Shown: positions 33,874 to 43,160, numbered from the stretch's first letter. The stretch is 62,999 bases of DNA from an uncultured Lachnospiraceae bacterium (GCA_947626285.1 CANQRR010000014.1:1-62999); one strand, 5' to 3'. The notes: generated by a model from the letters alone, not told the origin. Numbers and translations are program-made.

Positions 33874-34389
33874 AGGGATGCCGCGGTCGAAGGGATGTTT
33901 GATCTTGCGGATCTCCGAAACGTAATCGGCGGCCTTGATGAGCGCCTGGCTGGGCCCCTGCCCGGTCAGGATGACTTCGAGGTCCGCCGGTTTTTCTTTC
34001 AGGAAATCAAGCACAAGAGATTCGTCGAGCAGGCCGGCGCGGATCGTGTAGATGACTTCGTCCAGAAACAGGACGTTGTAGTGTTCATCGCGGGCTTTCT
34101 GTGTCACGGAGCGAAGCTGCGCGGCATAGTAGGCGCGGCGCTCTTCCTTTTCATCAGGCGTCATCTGGAAACTGAATTTCTCCTGCGGCAGCCCGTCCAC
34201 GATCGTGATGTTTTCCGAGAGGCCGAGGACACGGCGTTCGCTTGTCGAGTTGTCCTTCATAAACTGATAGATCAGCACGCGGAAACCGTATCCGGCGGCG
34301 CGCGCGCACAGCCCCATACCCGTAGTGGTCTTTCCTTTTCCGTCGCCGCAGTAGATGTGGATCAGACCGGCGTTTGTTTTTTCTGCCAT
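33850..34389 (-). CDS. cobO: Corrinoid adenosyltransferase CobO/BtuR
   Basis: A 179-residue ATP:corrinoid adenosyltransferase. The P-loop is GDGKGKTTTGMGL near residues 15-27, and the family segments LIYQFMKD and VLFLDEVIYTI are present. It converts cob(I)alamin to adenosylcobalamin in the cytoplasm, either after uptake or in synthesis; no other cobalamin genes are nearby. The ATG follows GGAGGATTCTC on the complement strand. The 3' end lies in a short direct repeat (33791-33873). Confidence 0.93.
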   Translation of the reverse strand: MAEKTNAGLIHIYCGDGKGKTTTGMGLCARAAGYGFRVLIYQFMKDNSTSERRVLGLSENITIVDGLPQEKFSFQMTPDEKEERRAYYAAQLRSVTQKARDEHYNVLFLDEVIYTIRAGLLDESLVLDFLKEKPADLEVILTGQGPSQALIKAADYVSEIRKIKHPFDRGIPARDGIER

Positions 34390-34612
34390 GAGAATCCTCC
34401 TTTTTCACTGTCCGAACCGCCTTTTCGCGGCACTTGCAGCAGGCGCTTTGACCCGGCCGGAACAGTATCGCTGTACTTTGCGTTTATCGTAGCACAGGCC
34501 GGAGAAAATGGAAAGGTGAAAAGCGGAAAAAAGAAGTGCCATATTCTATGTTTTATGTTATGATAGAAAAGAATTTTGAGAGGACGCGTCAAAATACCGG
34601 ACGAGGAAGAGA

Positions 34613-35944
34613 ATGAAGAATTTACTCAGAAAAATCAGAGAGGAATACAGGACGCTGGTGTTTGGGATACTGTTTGCGGGACTGTTCGTCCTGCTGTTTC
34701 GCCTGTTGAGCGGCAGCGAACTCATCTGGCAGGCGGCCGAGACAGTCAGCGACAGAGTGATAGCGGACGAGGCCTCTGTGCAGTCCGGCCGCGAGACCGG
34801 TGACGAGACAGAGATGCTCACAGAGGCAGTGACAGAAGAGATGACAGAGACGCAGAGCGAGCGTTTTACGCCGGCGGAACTTGCCGCGCTTGAGGGTGAG
34901 ACGGATGCTCCGGGTGCGGTCCTGTGGAAGGTCACAGAGCCGGGCGACGGTCGCGAGACGGAAGCTTCGGAGGCAGAGCTTCCGCTGCTGCTGGCAAAAA
35001 TGAAGCAGGCGGCAGCGGACTTTCGGATTCCGATGGCGGTGCCGGAGACAAAGATCGTGGAGTATCAGGAGAATGTTCCGGCGCGGCGGTGGCAGATCGT
35101 GAGCGACAGGTACAAGATCAGCGGGACGGGTTCCTACGACCTTGTGGAGGCTTCCCCATCTCAGGAGGAGAGCGGGGAGTACGAGATGGAGATCGTCGGA
35201 TATGGAGATTACCGTCCGTTTGGTCTGCTGAAAAAGATGGTGGAGAACCGGATCGACAAATACGACGGGGACTGGTCTGTCTATGTCAAGAACCTGAAGA
35301 CGGACGAGAGCTTTGTCGTGAACGATCGGCCCATGAAGTCGGCGAGTGTGATGAAGCTTTTTATCCTGGGGACGGTCTACAAGGCGATCGAGGCCGGGGA
35401 GCTGAAGCGCACGGACGAGGTGGTGTCTCTGGTGAACAGCATGATCACGGCGAGCGATAACGAGGCGTCGAATCGGCTGCTGTACCTGCTTGGAAATTCC
35501 AGCTATGCGGATGGGATCGCGCAGGTGGACGCGTTTATTGAGAAATATGGGTTCAGCGATATGACCGTCGAGTACAACGGGTTCAACAATTCGAATACGG
35601 TGCTGGATCCGGGGCACAACAATCAGGTGTCGGCGAAGGACTGCGGCAAACTGCTTGAGGATGTCTATCGGAGGACCTGGGTGAATCGCATGGCGGCAAG
35701 TGAAATCGAGCAGATGATGCTGAACCAGCAGACGAGATACAAGATCCCGGCGGGGCTTCCGGAGGGCGTTTCATGCGGGAACAAGACCGGCGAGATGGAC
35801 ACCACGGAAAACGACGCGGCGGTCGTCTATGGGAAAGAATGCGATTACATACTGGTGATCCTCTCCAGCGACTGGGGCAGCAAGGATCAGGCGATCTCAC
35901 GCATCGCATCGATGTCGAGTATGGTGTACAAATTTTTGAATTGA
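34613..35944 (+). CDS. Class A beta-lactamase-type serine hydrolase, membrane-anchored
   Basis: A 443-residue protein. An N-terminal membrane helix (about 14-34) is followed by ~190 low-complexity, Thr/Glu-rich residues and a C-terminal serine hydrolase domain (about 205-443). The active-site motifs are SVMK (Ser near 243), SDN (ITASDNEAS, near 281) and KTG (GNKTGEMD, near 391), as in class A beta-lactamases and related D,D-peptidases. The usual Glu166-type omega loop cannot be seen clearly, so hydrolysis of antibiotics is uncertain; a wall-peptide role is equally possible. The ATG follows AGGAAGAGA. Confidence 0.85.
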   Translation: MKNLLRKIREEYRTLVFGILFAGLFVLLFRLLSGSELIWQAAETVSDRVIADEASVQSGRETGDETEMLTEAVTEEMTETQSERFTPAELAALEGETDAPGAVLWKVTEPGDGRETEASEAELPLLLAKMKQAAADFRIPMAVPETKIVEYQENVPARRWQIVSDRYKISGTGSYDLVEASPSQEESGEYEMEIVGYGDYRPFGLLKKMVENRIDKYDGDWSVYVKNLKTDESFVVNDRPMKSASVMKLFILGTVYKAIEAGELKRTDEVVSLVNSMITASDNEASNRLLYLLGNSSYADGIAQVDAFIEKYGFSDMTVEYNGFNNSNTVLDPGHNNQVSAKDCGKLLEDVYRRTWVNRMAASEIEQMMLNQQTRYKIPAGLPEGVSCGNKTGEMDTTENDAAVVYGKECDYILVILSSDWGSKDQAISRIASMSSMVYKFLN

Positions 35945-35959
35945 TGTTGCCATGTCAAT

Positions 35960-36052
35960 CCGCAGACCGCCTTCTTCGAAGGCTATTCGCTGCTAATGCT
36001 TCGCATTGCAGCTTCTGTCTGTGGTTGAGATGGGCAGTTCTGCCCATCTTTC
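35960..36052 (+). other. Cloverleaf-like structured element plus terminator hairpin
   Basis: An outer stem CCGCAGAC (35960-35967) with GTCTGTGG (36017-36024) encloses two perfect or near-perfect hairpins: GCCTTC-ttc-GAAGGC (35969-35983) and GCTGCTAATGC-ttc-GCATTGCAGC (35989-36012). It is followed by a 9-bp hairpin GATGGGCAG/CTGCCCATC (36029-36048) with TTTC. The last is probably the terminator of the serine hydrolase gene; the three-way junction is unexplained. Confidence 0.6.
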
Positions 36053-36132
36053 AAAAAAGAGTTACGCTTCCTTGCAGATAAATCTGCAGGGGGCGTCCTC
36101 TTTTCTGGACATGGCAGAACATGGAGGATGAC

Positions 36133-36399
36133 ATGTTTCGGTTGTGGGGAAAGATCTGGAAGGACAGCAGAATGATCCGCGATACGGTCTATGAGGAAGA
36201 GAGCGCTGACACGCGCACGCATAAGATCTTTCGAGGGCTGGAGGAGATCTGCCGGGAGTTCGACCTGGGCAAGCCAATCTGGCTGGATGTGACGATCTCA
36301 CAGTTCCAGCGCCACAGCAAGGCAAGGTTTTATCAGGATAGCTTCATTGAGGAGATCCCATTTGACTATCTGGAGATACAGGTGCTGCAGGAGGGGTGA
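36133..36399 (+). CDS. Small hypothetical cytoplasmic protein
   Basis: An 88-residue soluble protein (MFRLWGKIWKDSRMIRDTV...) of a type common but uncharacterised in Lachnospiraceae. It is charged and mixed alpha/beta, with no catalytic motif or cysteine. The ATG at 36133 follows GGAGGATGAC at good spacing; an ATG at 36121 lies four codons upstream but overlaps the ribosome site. Its stop codon falls in the left end of the dispersed element at 36397-36521. Function unknown. Confidence 0.75.
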   Translation: MFRLWGKIWKDSRMIRDTVYEEESADTRTHKIFRGLEEICREFDLGKPIWLDVTISQFQRHSKARFYQDSFIEEIPFDYLEIQVLQEG

Positions 36400-36521
36400 G
36401 CCGTGCACAACCTCAAAAAACTTCGTTTTTTTCGGTCGCGGGCATTCGCCCTATAAATCCGCTGCCCCGTGAAGATGCCTGCAAGCAGGCACTTCCCGCT
36501 TCAGCGTCTTTGCACGGCTCA
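36397..36521 (-). repeat. Dispersed inverted-end element, copy 2
   Basis: A ~125-bp element with ends TGAGCCGTGCA (36397-36407) and TGCACGGCTCA (36511-36521), perfect 11-bp inverted repeats. It is oriented opposite to the copy at 19295-19420 and shares its 33-bp core (36432-36464). A loop AAAAAAC-ttc-GTTTTTTT lies at about 36414-36432. It supplies the last three bases (the stop codon) of the preceding gene, which suggests insertion, or a role as transcript end for that gene. Confidence 0.85.
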
Positions 36522-36576
36522 TTTTTTTCGCGTAGAATGAGGAGTGCCCCCGGCGTCTGGTACACCGGAGGCTATT

Positions 36577-36636
36577 ATGAAAAAATTTATCGGGTTTGAG
36601 TTGAGAATTCCTTCTCAAGAACTGTCTAGACTATAA
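36577..36636 (+). CDS. Possible 19-residue small ORF
   Basis: ATG at 36577, stop at 36634-36636, with GGAGG at 36567-36571. The peptide is MKKFIGFELRIPSQELSRL. The ribosome site lies in the right arm of an imperfect GC hairpin (about 36544-36572). No family is recognised; it may be a chance ORF. Confidence 0.25.
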   Translation: MKKFIGFELRIPSQELSRL

Positions 36637-36888
36637 CAGCCAAATATGTACAAAATATGAATAAATTGTAAATATATAGTGAAAATGACATAAAACAAAT
36701 CTAAAACGAATCAACGCTTGTCTGAAATGCACATAAAAAATCCGCCGTGACAGGGAAAAACGTCGTCAGAACCGATAAGAGAAAAGTACATTTTCGGGAA
36801 AATATTGGTTTCTTTTAATCCATATTTGTAGTACAATGAAAAATAGAACAAAAAGCAATGCTATCAGATATCCGAAGGAGGGAAAACG
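36637..36888 (+). promoter_or_regulatory. AT-rich leader and promoter region of the deo operon
   Basis: This AT-rich stretch precedes the nucleoside salvage operon and holds no gene. A TACAAT box (36833-36838) with a weak TTTCTT-like -35 at 17-nt spacing is the best promoter candidate. I see no clear riboswitch or DeoR-type operator. Confidence 0.4.
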
Positions 36889-37599
36889 ATGAGTAATACA
36901 CCGACTCCGCATATTGCGGCGAAGCAGGGAGATTTTGCAAAGACAGTTCTGATGCCGGGCGATCCGCTTCGGGCGAAATACATCGCTGAGACATTTCTGG
37001 AGGACGCGGTTCTTGTAAATAATGTCCGCGGCGTCCAAGGACATACCGGCACTTACAAGGGAAAGAGAGTATCCGTGATGGCGAGTGGCATGGGGATGCC
37101 CTCGATCGGGATCTATTCGTATGAGCTGTTCCATTTCTACGATGTGGAAAACATCATCCGCATCGGTACGGCGGGCGCTATGCACAAGGATCTGAAGATC
37201 CGAGATGTAGTGATCGGCATGGGCGCGTGTACGGATTCCAATTTCGCTTCACAGTTCCAGCTTCCTGGGACCTATGCGCCGATCGCTTCGTACGAGCTGC
37301 TTCGGAAAGCGGTTGACGTCGTTGAGTCGATGGGAACGCATTATATGGTCGGAAATCTGCTCTCCGGGGATGTATTCTACAACGACAACGAGCAGACGAC
37401 GGTGCTGTGGCAGAAGATGGGCGTGCTTGCGATTGAGATGGAGGCGGCGGCGCTCTACATGAACGCGGCGCGCTGCGGAAAGAACGCGCTGGCAATCTGC
37501 ACGATCTCAGACAGCATGGTCACCGGCGAGGCGACGACGGCCGAGGAGCGGCAGTCAAGCTTCAACGACATGGTAAAGATCGCGCTGGAGATCGCATAA
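36889..37599 (+). CDS. deoD: Purine-nucleoside phosphorylase, DeoD type
   Basis: A 236-residue hexameric-type PNP. The phosphate-site motif MPGDPLRAKYIAE (about 23-35), GTAGAM and the base-site VLAIEMEAAALY (about 176-187) with catalytic Asp in ISDSMVTGE are present. It cleaves purine (deoxy)nucleosides to base and (deoxy)ribose-1-phosphate, which DeoB then isomerises. The ATG follows CGAAGGAGGG. It is the first gene of a four-gene salvage operon. Confidence 0.95.
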   Translation: MSNTPTPHIAAKQGDFAKTVLMPGDPLRAKYIAETFLEDAVLVNNVRGVQGHTGTYKGKRVSVMASGMGMPSIGIYSYELFHFYDVENIIRIGTAGAMHKDLKIRDVVIGMGACTDSNFASQFQLPGTYAPIASYELLRKAVDVVESMGTHYMVGNLLSGDVFYNDNEQTTVLWQKMGVLAIEMEAAALYMNAARCGKNALAICTISDSMVTGEATTAEERQSSFNDMVKIALEIA

Positions 37600-37691
37600 G
37601 CTGTGCGGAATTTTACGGAACCGCGGAGAGTCCATACAGACTGAGGACTGCTTGAAAGACAGGGACAGATCGGGAGGAGTGAGCTCATTTT

Positions 37692-38864
37692 ATGAATGTA
37701 AAACGTGTTTTTGTGATCGTCCTGGACAGCTACGGCATCGGTTTTTTGCCGGACGCGGAAAAGTTCGGGGATGCCGGGGCAAATACGCTGGCGACGATCG
37801 TGAAGTCAGACAAATACAGTACGCCAAATATGGAGCGCTTTGGCCTGTTCAACATCGACGGAGTGAGCTGCCGTCCGGGCGCGGCGTCGCCGATCGCGAG
37901 CTACGGGCGCATGGCGGAATTTTCGATGGGAAAAGACACGACCATCGGACACTGGGAGATCGCGGGCGTGATCTCACCGGAGCCGCTTCCGGTGTATCCG
38001 GACGGGTTCCCGGAGGAGGTGCTTGCGCCGTTTCGCGAGCAGACCGGGCGCGGCGTGCTCTGCAACAAACCGTACTCCGGCACGGAGGTGATCCGCGATT
38101 ACGGGGAGGAGCACATGAGGACTGGCGACCTGATCGTCTATACTTCCGCGGACAGCGTGTTTCAGATCGCGGCGCACGAGGAGGTCGTGCCGCTTGAGAC
38201 GCTCTATGAATACTGTCGCATCGCGCGGAAGATCCTTGCCGGGAAGCATGGCGTCGGGCGCGTGATTGCGCGGCCGTTTGTCGGGCAGGCGCCGAACTTT
38301 GAGCGCACGAGGAACCGCCATGACTTTTCCCTGCTCCCGCCGAAGCGCACGATGCTTGTGAGCCTGCAGGAGCACGGGTTTGACACGTACGGGATCGGTA
38401 AGATCAATGATATCTTTGCCGGGCAGGGGATCGCGCACACGACGCCGATTTCGAATAATGAGGACGGCATGAACAAAACGCTCTCACATATGGATCTGGA
38501 TTTCAAAGGACTTTGCTTTGTGAACCTTGTGGATTTCGATATGATGTACGGGCATCGCAACGACATCGACGGCTATGCTGCTGCTGCGACGCTGTTCGAC
38601 CGCCAGCTTGGCGAGATGATGGGAAAGCTGTGCGGGGACGACGTGGTGATCATCACGGCCGACCACGGCTGCGATCCGGGATTCCCGGGCACCGACCATA
38701 CGCGGGAGTATACCCCGATGCTGATCTACGGGGATGCGGTGAAAGCGGGCGTTTCCATAGGGACGCGGCGAAGCTTCGCGGATATCGCGGCGACGGTGCT
38801 TGCGATGTTCGGGATCGACGAGACGCTGGACGGAACGAGCTTCTGGGATGAGGTCAGGAAGTGA
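37692..38864 (+). CDS. deoB: Phosphopentomutase
   Basis: A 390-residue alkaline-phosphatase-superfamily enzyme. The N-terminal metal site VIVLDSYGIG, the phosphorylated Thr region GKDTTIGHWE, and the C-terminal metal residues in VIITADHGCDPGFPGTDHTREYTP are intact. It converts (deoxy)ribose-1-phosphate from DeoD and Pdp to the 5-phosphate. The start ATG follows GGGAGGAG with a longer spacer. It is 92 nt downstream of deoD and 19 nt upstream of cdd. Confidence 0.97.
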   Translation: MNVKRVFVIVLDSYGIGFLPDAEKFGDAGANTLATIVKSDKYSTPNMERFGLFNIDGVSCRPGAASPIASYGRMAEFSMGKDTTIGHWEIAGVISPEPLPVYPDGFPEEVLAPFREQTGRGVLCNKPYSGTEVIRDYGEEHMRTGDLIVYTSADSVFQIAAHEEVVPLETLYEYCRIARKILAGKHGVGRVIARPFVGQAPNFERTRNRHDFSLLPPKRTMLVSLQEHGFDTYGIGKINDIFAGQGIAHTTPISNNEDGMNKTLSHMDLDFKGLCFVNLVDFDMMYGHRNDIDGYAAAATLFDRQLGEMMGKLCGDDVVIITADHGCDPGFPGTDHTREYTPMLIYGDAVKAGVSIGTRRSFADIAATVLAMFGIDETLDGTSFWDEVRK

Positions 38865-38883
38865 AAATTAAGGAAGTGACGAG

Positions 38884-39312
38884 ATGACCTGGGACGAACA
38901 CATCAGAGAATTGATAAAGCTTGCGTACGAGGCGCAGAGCCGCGCGTATTGCCCCTATTCTCATTTCGCGACCGGGGCGGCACTTGAGGCGGAGAACGGG
39001 CAGGTCTTTTTGGGCTGCAATATTGAGAACGCGGCGTATTCGCCGACGAACTGCGCGGAACGGACGGCGTTCTTCAAGGCGATCTCCGAGGGTGTTCGTG
39101 CGTTCACGCGCATCGCCATAGTGGGGAATTACGAGGGTGAGCAGGGAGACTACTGCGCGCCCTGCGGCGTCTGCCGACAGGTCATGGCGGAGTTCTGCGA
39201 CGGGGATCTGTTCGAGGTGATCCTGGCGCGCAGCCCGGAGGACTATCGGGTGTTCCGTCTGCGCGATTTGCTGCCGGAGCATTTCGGGCCGGGGGACCTA
39301 AATAAAAAATGA
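38884..39312 (+). CDS. cdd: Cytidine deaminase
   Basis: A 142-residue zinc enzyme. It has the catalytic NCAERTAFF (Cys-Ala-Glu) and PCGVCRQVM motifs, and the substrate segment GCNIENAAYSP. It converts (deoxy)cytidine to (deoxy)uridine, feeding the pyrimidine phosphorylase encoded next. Length is standard (about 130-140). The ATG follows AAGGAAG. Confidence 0.96.
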   Translation: MTWDEHIRELIKLAYEAQSRAYCPYSHFATGAALEAENGQVFLGCNIENAAYSPTNCAERTAFFKAISEGVRAFTRIAIVGNYEGEQGDYCAPCGVCRQVMAEFCDGDLFEVILARSPEDYRVFRLRDLLPEHFGPGDLNKK

Positions 39313-39372
39313 GGTCCGTGCTTAAGTAGACAGGAACCGCAGGGATTTAGATACGAAGAGAGGTGACATGGC

Positions 39373-40695
39373 ATGAGAATGTACGACGTGATCTTAAAGA
39401 AGCGCTACGGCGGCGAGCTGACCGATGAGGAGATACGGGAGGTCGTCCGGGAGTACACGGACGGGAAGATTCCGGATTACCAGATGTCGGCCCTGATGAT
39501 GGCGATTTGCTTTCAGGGGATGACCGACCGGGAGACCGCGGTGCTCACGGACGCGATGGCGCACTCCGGAGACGTGATGGATCTGTCGGAGATCCCGGGC
39601 GTTAAAGTCGACAAACATTCGACCGGGGGTGTCGGAGACAAGACGACGCTGATCGTGGGGCCGATCGTAGCGGCCTGCGGCTGCCATGTCGCGAAGATGT
39701 CGGGGCGCGGACTTGGGCATACGGGCGGCACCGTCGACAAGATGGAGTCGATCCCGGGGATGCGCACGGAGCTTACGCGCGAGGAGTTCATCCGCACGGC
39801 GATGGAAGCCGGGATCACGGTGACCGGGCAGTCCGGGAACCTGACGCCCGCGGACAAGAAGATGTATGCGCTGCGGGACGTGACGGCGACGGTAGACAGC
39901 ATTCCGCTGATCGCGTCATCAATCATGAGCAAGAAACTGGCGGCGGGAAGCGACTGCATCGTGCTGGACGTCAAGACAGGCAGCGGCGCGTTTATGAAGA
40001 CGGTAGAAGATTCGATCAAGCTGGCGCAGAAGATGGTGGCGATCGGCGTCCACAATGGAAGAAAGACCGCGGCGCTGATCACGAATATGGATATCCCGCT
40101 GGGAAGCCAGATCGGCAACGCTCTGGAGGTCGAGGAGGCGGTGCGGACGCTGCGCGGCGAGGGCGCCGCGGACCTGACAGAGGTCTGTCTTGCGCTGGCG
40201 ACAGAGATGCTCACACTAGCGGGCAAAGGTTCGCGCGAGGAGTGCGGGGCGCTTGCGCGTCAAGCGATCGATTCCGGGGAGGCGCTTAAGCGTCTGGCGG
40301 CGATGGTGCGCTGCCAGGGCGGGGACGAGGAATGCATTTTCCACCCGGAGAAGCTTGGGAAAGCGGCGTTTTCCGCCGAGGTGCGCGCGCCGAGAGACGG
40401 CTACATTGCCCGGATGGACACGGCGGGCATCGGTTACGCGGCGATGATGCTTGGCGCCGGCCGTGAGACAAAGGAAGATAAGCTTGACTACCTGGCGGGT
40501 ATCCTTTTGAAGAAAAAGACCGGGGAAGCAGTGCGCGCGGGCGAAGTGATCGCGGAGCTTCGGGCGTCCGACGAGGCGCTGTTTAAGGGCGCGGAGCAGA
40601 AATTCCTGGACGCGCTTGTCATCGAGGCGGGGAAACCACAGCCGCAGCCGCTGATCTACGCGAGAGTGACAGCGGAAGGAGTAGAATATCGTTAG
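39373..40695 (+). CDS. pdp: Pyrimidine-nucleoside phosphorylase
   Basis: A 440-residue enzyme with the family signature SGRGLGHTGGTVDKMES and the phosphate loop KHSTGGVGDK. It cleaves uridine and thymidine nucleosides to base and (deoxy)ribose-1-phosphate. Together with DeoD, DeoB and Cdd it completes conversion of nucleosides to pentose-5-phosphate; the aldolase DeoC is not in the window. Last gene of the operon; ATG after GAGAGGTG. Confidence 0.96.
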   Translation: MRMYDVILKKRYGGELTDEEIREVVREYTDGKIPDYQMSALMMAICFQGMTDRETAVLTDAMAHSGDVMDLSEIPGVKVDKHSTGGVGDKTTLIVGPIVAACGCHVAKMSGRGLGHTGGTVDKMESIPGMRTELTREEFIRTAMEAGITVTGQSGNLTPADKKMYALRDVTATVDSIPLIASSIMSKKLAAGSDCIVLDVKTGSGAFMKTVEDSIKLAQKMVAIGVHNGRKTAALITNMDIPLGSQIGNALEVEEAVRTLRGEGAADLTEVCLALATEMLTLAGKGSREECGALARQAIDSGEALKRLAAMVRCQGGDEECIFHPEKLGKAAFSAEVRAPRDGYIARMDTAGIGYAAMMLGAGRETKEDKLDYLAGILLKKKTGEAVRAGEVIAELRASDEALFKGAEQKFLDALVIEAGKPQPQPLIYARVTAEGVEYR

Positions 40696-40795
40696 GGCGG
40701 AGCGTGCGCTGTGACAGCATGGAATACCGCAGAGATCCGACAGTAGGAATGAGACGTAAGAGAGACAGATAAAAGATATATATTCGGAGGGGAAG

Positions 40796-42565
40796 ATGGA
40801 GGACAGGCAAAAGACTCTGAAAGCCGGCGAGGGGAAGCTTGCCGGGAAACAGGGACAGAATTCAGAAGAAGCCGCGAAAGACGCGGCGGGCCGGGGCGAC
40901 CCGTCGAAATCGCGCACCGTATATGTCGTGGGGCACAAGAATCCGGACACGGATTCGATCTGCTCCGCGATTTCCTATGCCTATCTGAAAAATCAGACGG
41001 ACGGGCAGAGATATCGTTTCGTGCCGGCGCGGGCGGGGCAGGTGAGCGCGGAGACGCAGTATGTATTGGAGCGCTTTGGGGCGGAGGTGCCCCGCGTGCT
41101 TGACAACATCGGCACGCGCGTCAAGGACATGGAGATCCGCAAGGTGCCGGGCGTACGCAGCGACATTTCTCTGAAGAAGGCCTGGACGCTGATGACGACG
41201 CAGAACGTGTATACGTTGCCGATCACAAATGAGAAAAACTGTCTGGAAGGCCTGATCACGATCAACGACATCGCGAAGTCCTACATGGAAGAGTATGACA
41301 GCGCGATCGTGTCGGTGGCGAAGACGCCGTACCGCAATATTCTTGAGACGCTGGACGCGGAGATGGTCGTCGGAGATCCGGACGGATATTTTGACAAAGG
41401 CAAGGTCGTGATCGCCGCGGCCAACCCCGACATCATGGAGAACTACATCGACGAGCACGACATGGTGATCCTGGGAAACCGCTATGAGTCGCAGCTGTGC
41501 GCGATCGAGATGCAGGCGGGCTGCATCGTGGTATGCCTGGGCGCGACAGTCTCACGGACGATACGGCTGCTTGCCGAAGAGCACGGCTGCACGGTCATCG
41601 TGACGCCGCTTGACACCTACACGGTAGCGCGGCTGGTCAACCAGAGCATGCCGGTCGACTTCTTTATGAGAAAAGAGCATCTGATGACGTTCCGGCTTGA
41701 CGACTACACGGAGAACATCCGGGATACGATGTCGCAGAAGCGCTACCGCGATTTCCCGATCCTTGACAAGAAGGGCAAATTCGTCGGCATGATCTCGCGC
41801 CGGAACCTGCTGGGCGTGCGCAAGCGCGGGTTGATCCTGGTCGATCACAACGAGGTGTCGCAGGCGGTGGACAACGTGCTGGACGCCGAGATCATGGAGA
41901 TCATCGACCATCATCGTCTGGGATCTCTGGAGACGATGGCGCCGGTGTATTTCCGAAATCAGCCGGTCGGCTGCACCGGGACGATCATCTGGCAGATGTT
42001 TCGGGAGCGCGCGATTGACATTCCGGCGCAGATCGCGGGACTTCTGTGCAGCGCGATCCTGTCGGACACGCTGATGTTCCGCTCTCCGACCTGCACGGCG
42101 CTGGACGTGGACGCGGCGCGCGCGCTGGCCGGGATTGCCGGCATCGAGTGCGAGACCTATGCGCCGCAGATGTTTGCGGCGGGCAGCGACCTGCTCTCCA
42201 AGACGCCGGAGGAGATCCTGTACCAGGATTACAAGAAATTTGAGTTCGGCGACCTGAATATCAGCATCGGGCAGGTCACGTCGATGAACGCGCAGGAGCT
42301 GGACAGCATCCGTGAAAAGCTGACGCCCATGCTGGCGGCGCTTCCGGGCGGCAGGGAGATCGACATGGTCTTCTTTATGCTGACCAATATCATCGAGGAG
42401 ACGACGGAGCTTCTGTGCTACGGCAAAGGGTCGGAGCATCTGGTGGAGGAGGCGTATCACCAGAAAGTGCGGGAAAACCGCGCGCAGCTTCCGGGCGTGG
42501 TGTCGCGCAAGAAACAGCTTGTGCCGTCGTTCATGACGGCGATCAGCCGGATGACGGCGCTGTAA
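40796..42565 (+). CDS. Mn-dependent inorganic pyrophosphatase with CBS/DRTGG regulatory insert
   Basis: A 589-residue DHH-superfamily protein, nearly twice the size of the simple family II pyrophosphatase. The first catalytic part has VVGHKNPDTDSICSAI (about 41-56); an insert with CBS-type segments and a DRTGG-like domain spans about 110-340, and the DHH motif (IIDHHRLGS) follows near 365, then the DHHA2 domain. Known relatives are inhibited by AMP/ADP and activated by ATP or diadenosine polyphosphates through the insert. An extra ~40 charged residues precede the fold. The ATG follows GGAGGGG. Confidence 0.9.
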   Translation: MEDRQKTLKAGEGKLAGKQGQNSEEAAKDAAGRGDPSKSRTVYVVGHKNPDTDSICSAISYAYLKNQTDGQRYRFVPARAGQVSAETQYVLERFGAEVPRVLDNIGTRVKDMEIRKVPGVRSDISLKKAWTLMTTQNVYTLPITNEKNCLEGLITINDIAKSYMEEYDSAIVSVAKTPYRNILETLDAEMVVGDPDGYFDKGKVVIAAANPDIMENYIDEHDMVILGNRYESQLCAIEMQAGCIVVCLGATVSRTIRLLAEEHGCTVIVTPLDTYTVARLVNQSMPVDFFMRKEHLMTFRLDDYTENIRDTMSQKRYRDFPILDKKGKFVGMISRRNLLGVRKRGLILVDHNEVSQAVDNVLDAEIMEIIDHHRLGSLETMAPVYFRNQPVGCTGTIIWQMFRERAIDIPAQIAGLLCSAILSDTLMFRSPTCTALDVDAARALAGIAGIECETYAPQMFAAGSDLLSKTPEEILYQDYKKFEFGDLNISIGQVTSMNAQELDSIREKLTPMLAALPGGREIDMVFFMLTNIIEETTELLCYGKGSEHLVEEAYHQKVRENRAQLPGVVSRKKQLVPSFMTAISRMTAL

Positions 42566-42578
42566 GGGAGGGATCAGA

Positions 42579-43142
42579 ATGGGCAGACAGAATTGGAAAG
42601 CGGGAAATATGCTGTATCCGCTTCCTGCAGTGATGGTGAGCTGCCAGAGGCCGGGAGAGAAGCCGAACATCATCACGCTGGCGTGGACGGGGACGATCTG
42701 CAGTTCTCCCGTGATGGTGTCGATCTCCGTGCGGCCGGAGCGGTATTCCTATGAGATTATCCGGGAGACCGGGGAATTCGTGATCAATCTCACAACGGAA
42801 AAGCTGGTGCGCGCCACGGACTGGTGCGGCGTGCGCTCCGGCAGGGAGTTTGACAAATTCAAGGAGATGGGATTGACGCCGGGGAAGTCGGCGCATGTGT
42901 CCGCGCCGCTGATCGAGGAGAGTCCGGTGAATCTCGAATGCCGGACGGAGCAGATCCTGGAGCTTGGCTCACATCACATGTTTATAGCTGAAGTGGTGGG
43001 TGTGGACGTCGACGAGCGCTATCTGGATAAAAACGGGAAATTCCAACTCAACGAGGCAAGACCGATGGTCTATTCGCACGGAGAGTATTTCGGACTGGGA
43101 GAAAAGCTGGGTTCGTTTGGATACAGTGTGAGGAAAAAGTGA
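42579..43142 (+). CDS. Flavin reductase-like, FMN-binding split-barrel protein
   Basis: A 187-residue protein of the flavin reductase family (LPAVMVSCQRPGEKPNIITLAW and the SISVRPERYSYEII segment). Members bind FMN and reduce it with NAD(P)H or act as flavoredoxins in electron transfer. The partner is unknown. It begins 13 nt after the pyrophosphatase stop and is likely co-transcribed with it. ATG after AAGGGAGGG. Confidence 0.88.
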   Translation: MGRQNWKAGNMLYPLPAVMVSCQRPGEKPNIITLAWTGTICSSPVMVSISVRPERYSYEIIRETGEFVINLTTEKLVRATDWCGVRSGREFDKFKEMGLTPGKSAHVSAPLIEESPVNLECRTEQILELGSHHMFIAEVVGVDVDERYLDKNGKFQLNEARPMVYSHGEYFGLGEKLGSFGYSVRKK

Positions 43143-43160
43143 AGGAAAAATTAATTTTTC

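Noticed and set aside
34924-35460. 178-codon alternative + frame in the serine hydrolase gene
   Set aside because: The 443-residue frame has SVMK, SDN and KTG motifs; this frame has none.
37652-38197. ORF overlapping the start of deoB in another frame
   Set aside because: Gly/Arg-rich shadow; deoB is complete and conserved.
41552-42676. 374-codon reverse ORF opposite the pyrophosphatase gene
   Set aside because: Composition (Arg, His, Asp-rich) is typical of an antisense shadow, and the + strand protein has clear catalytic motifs.
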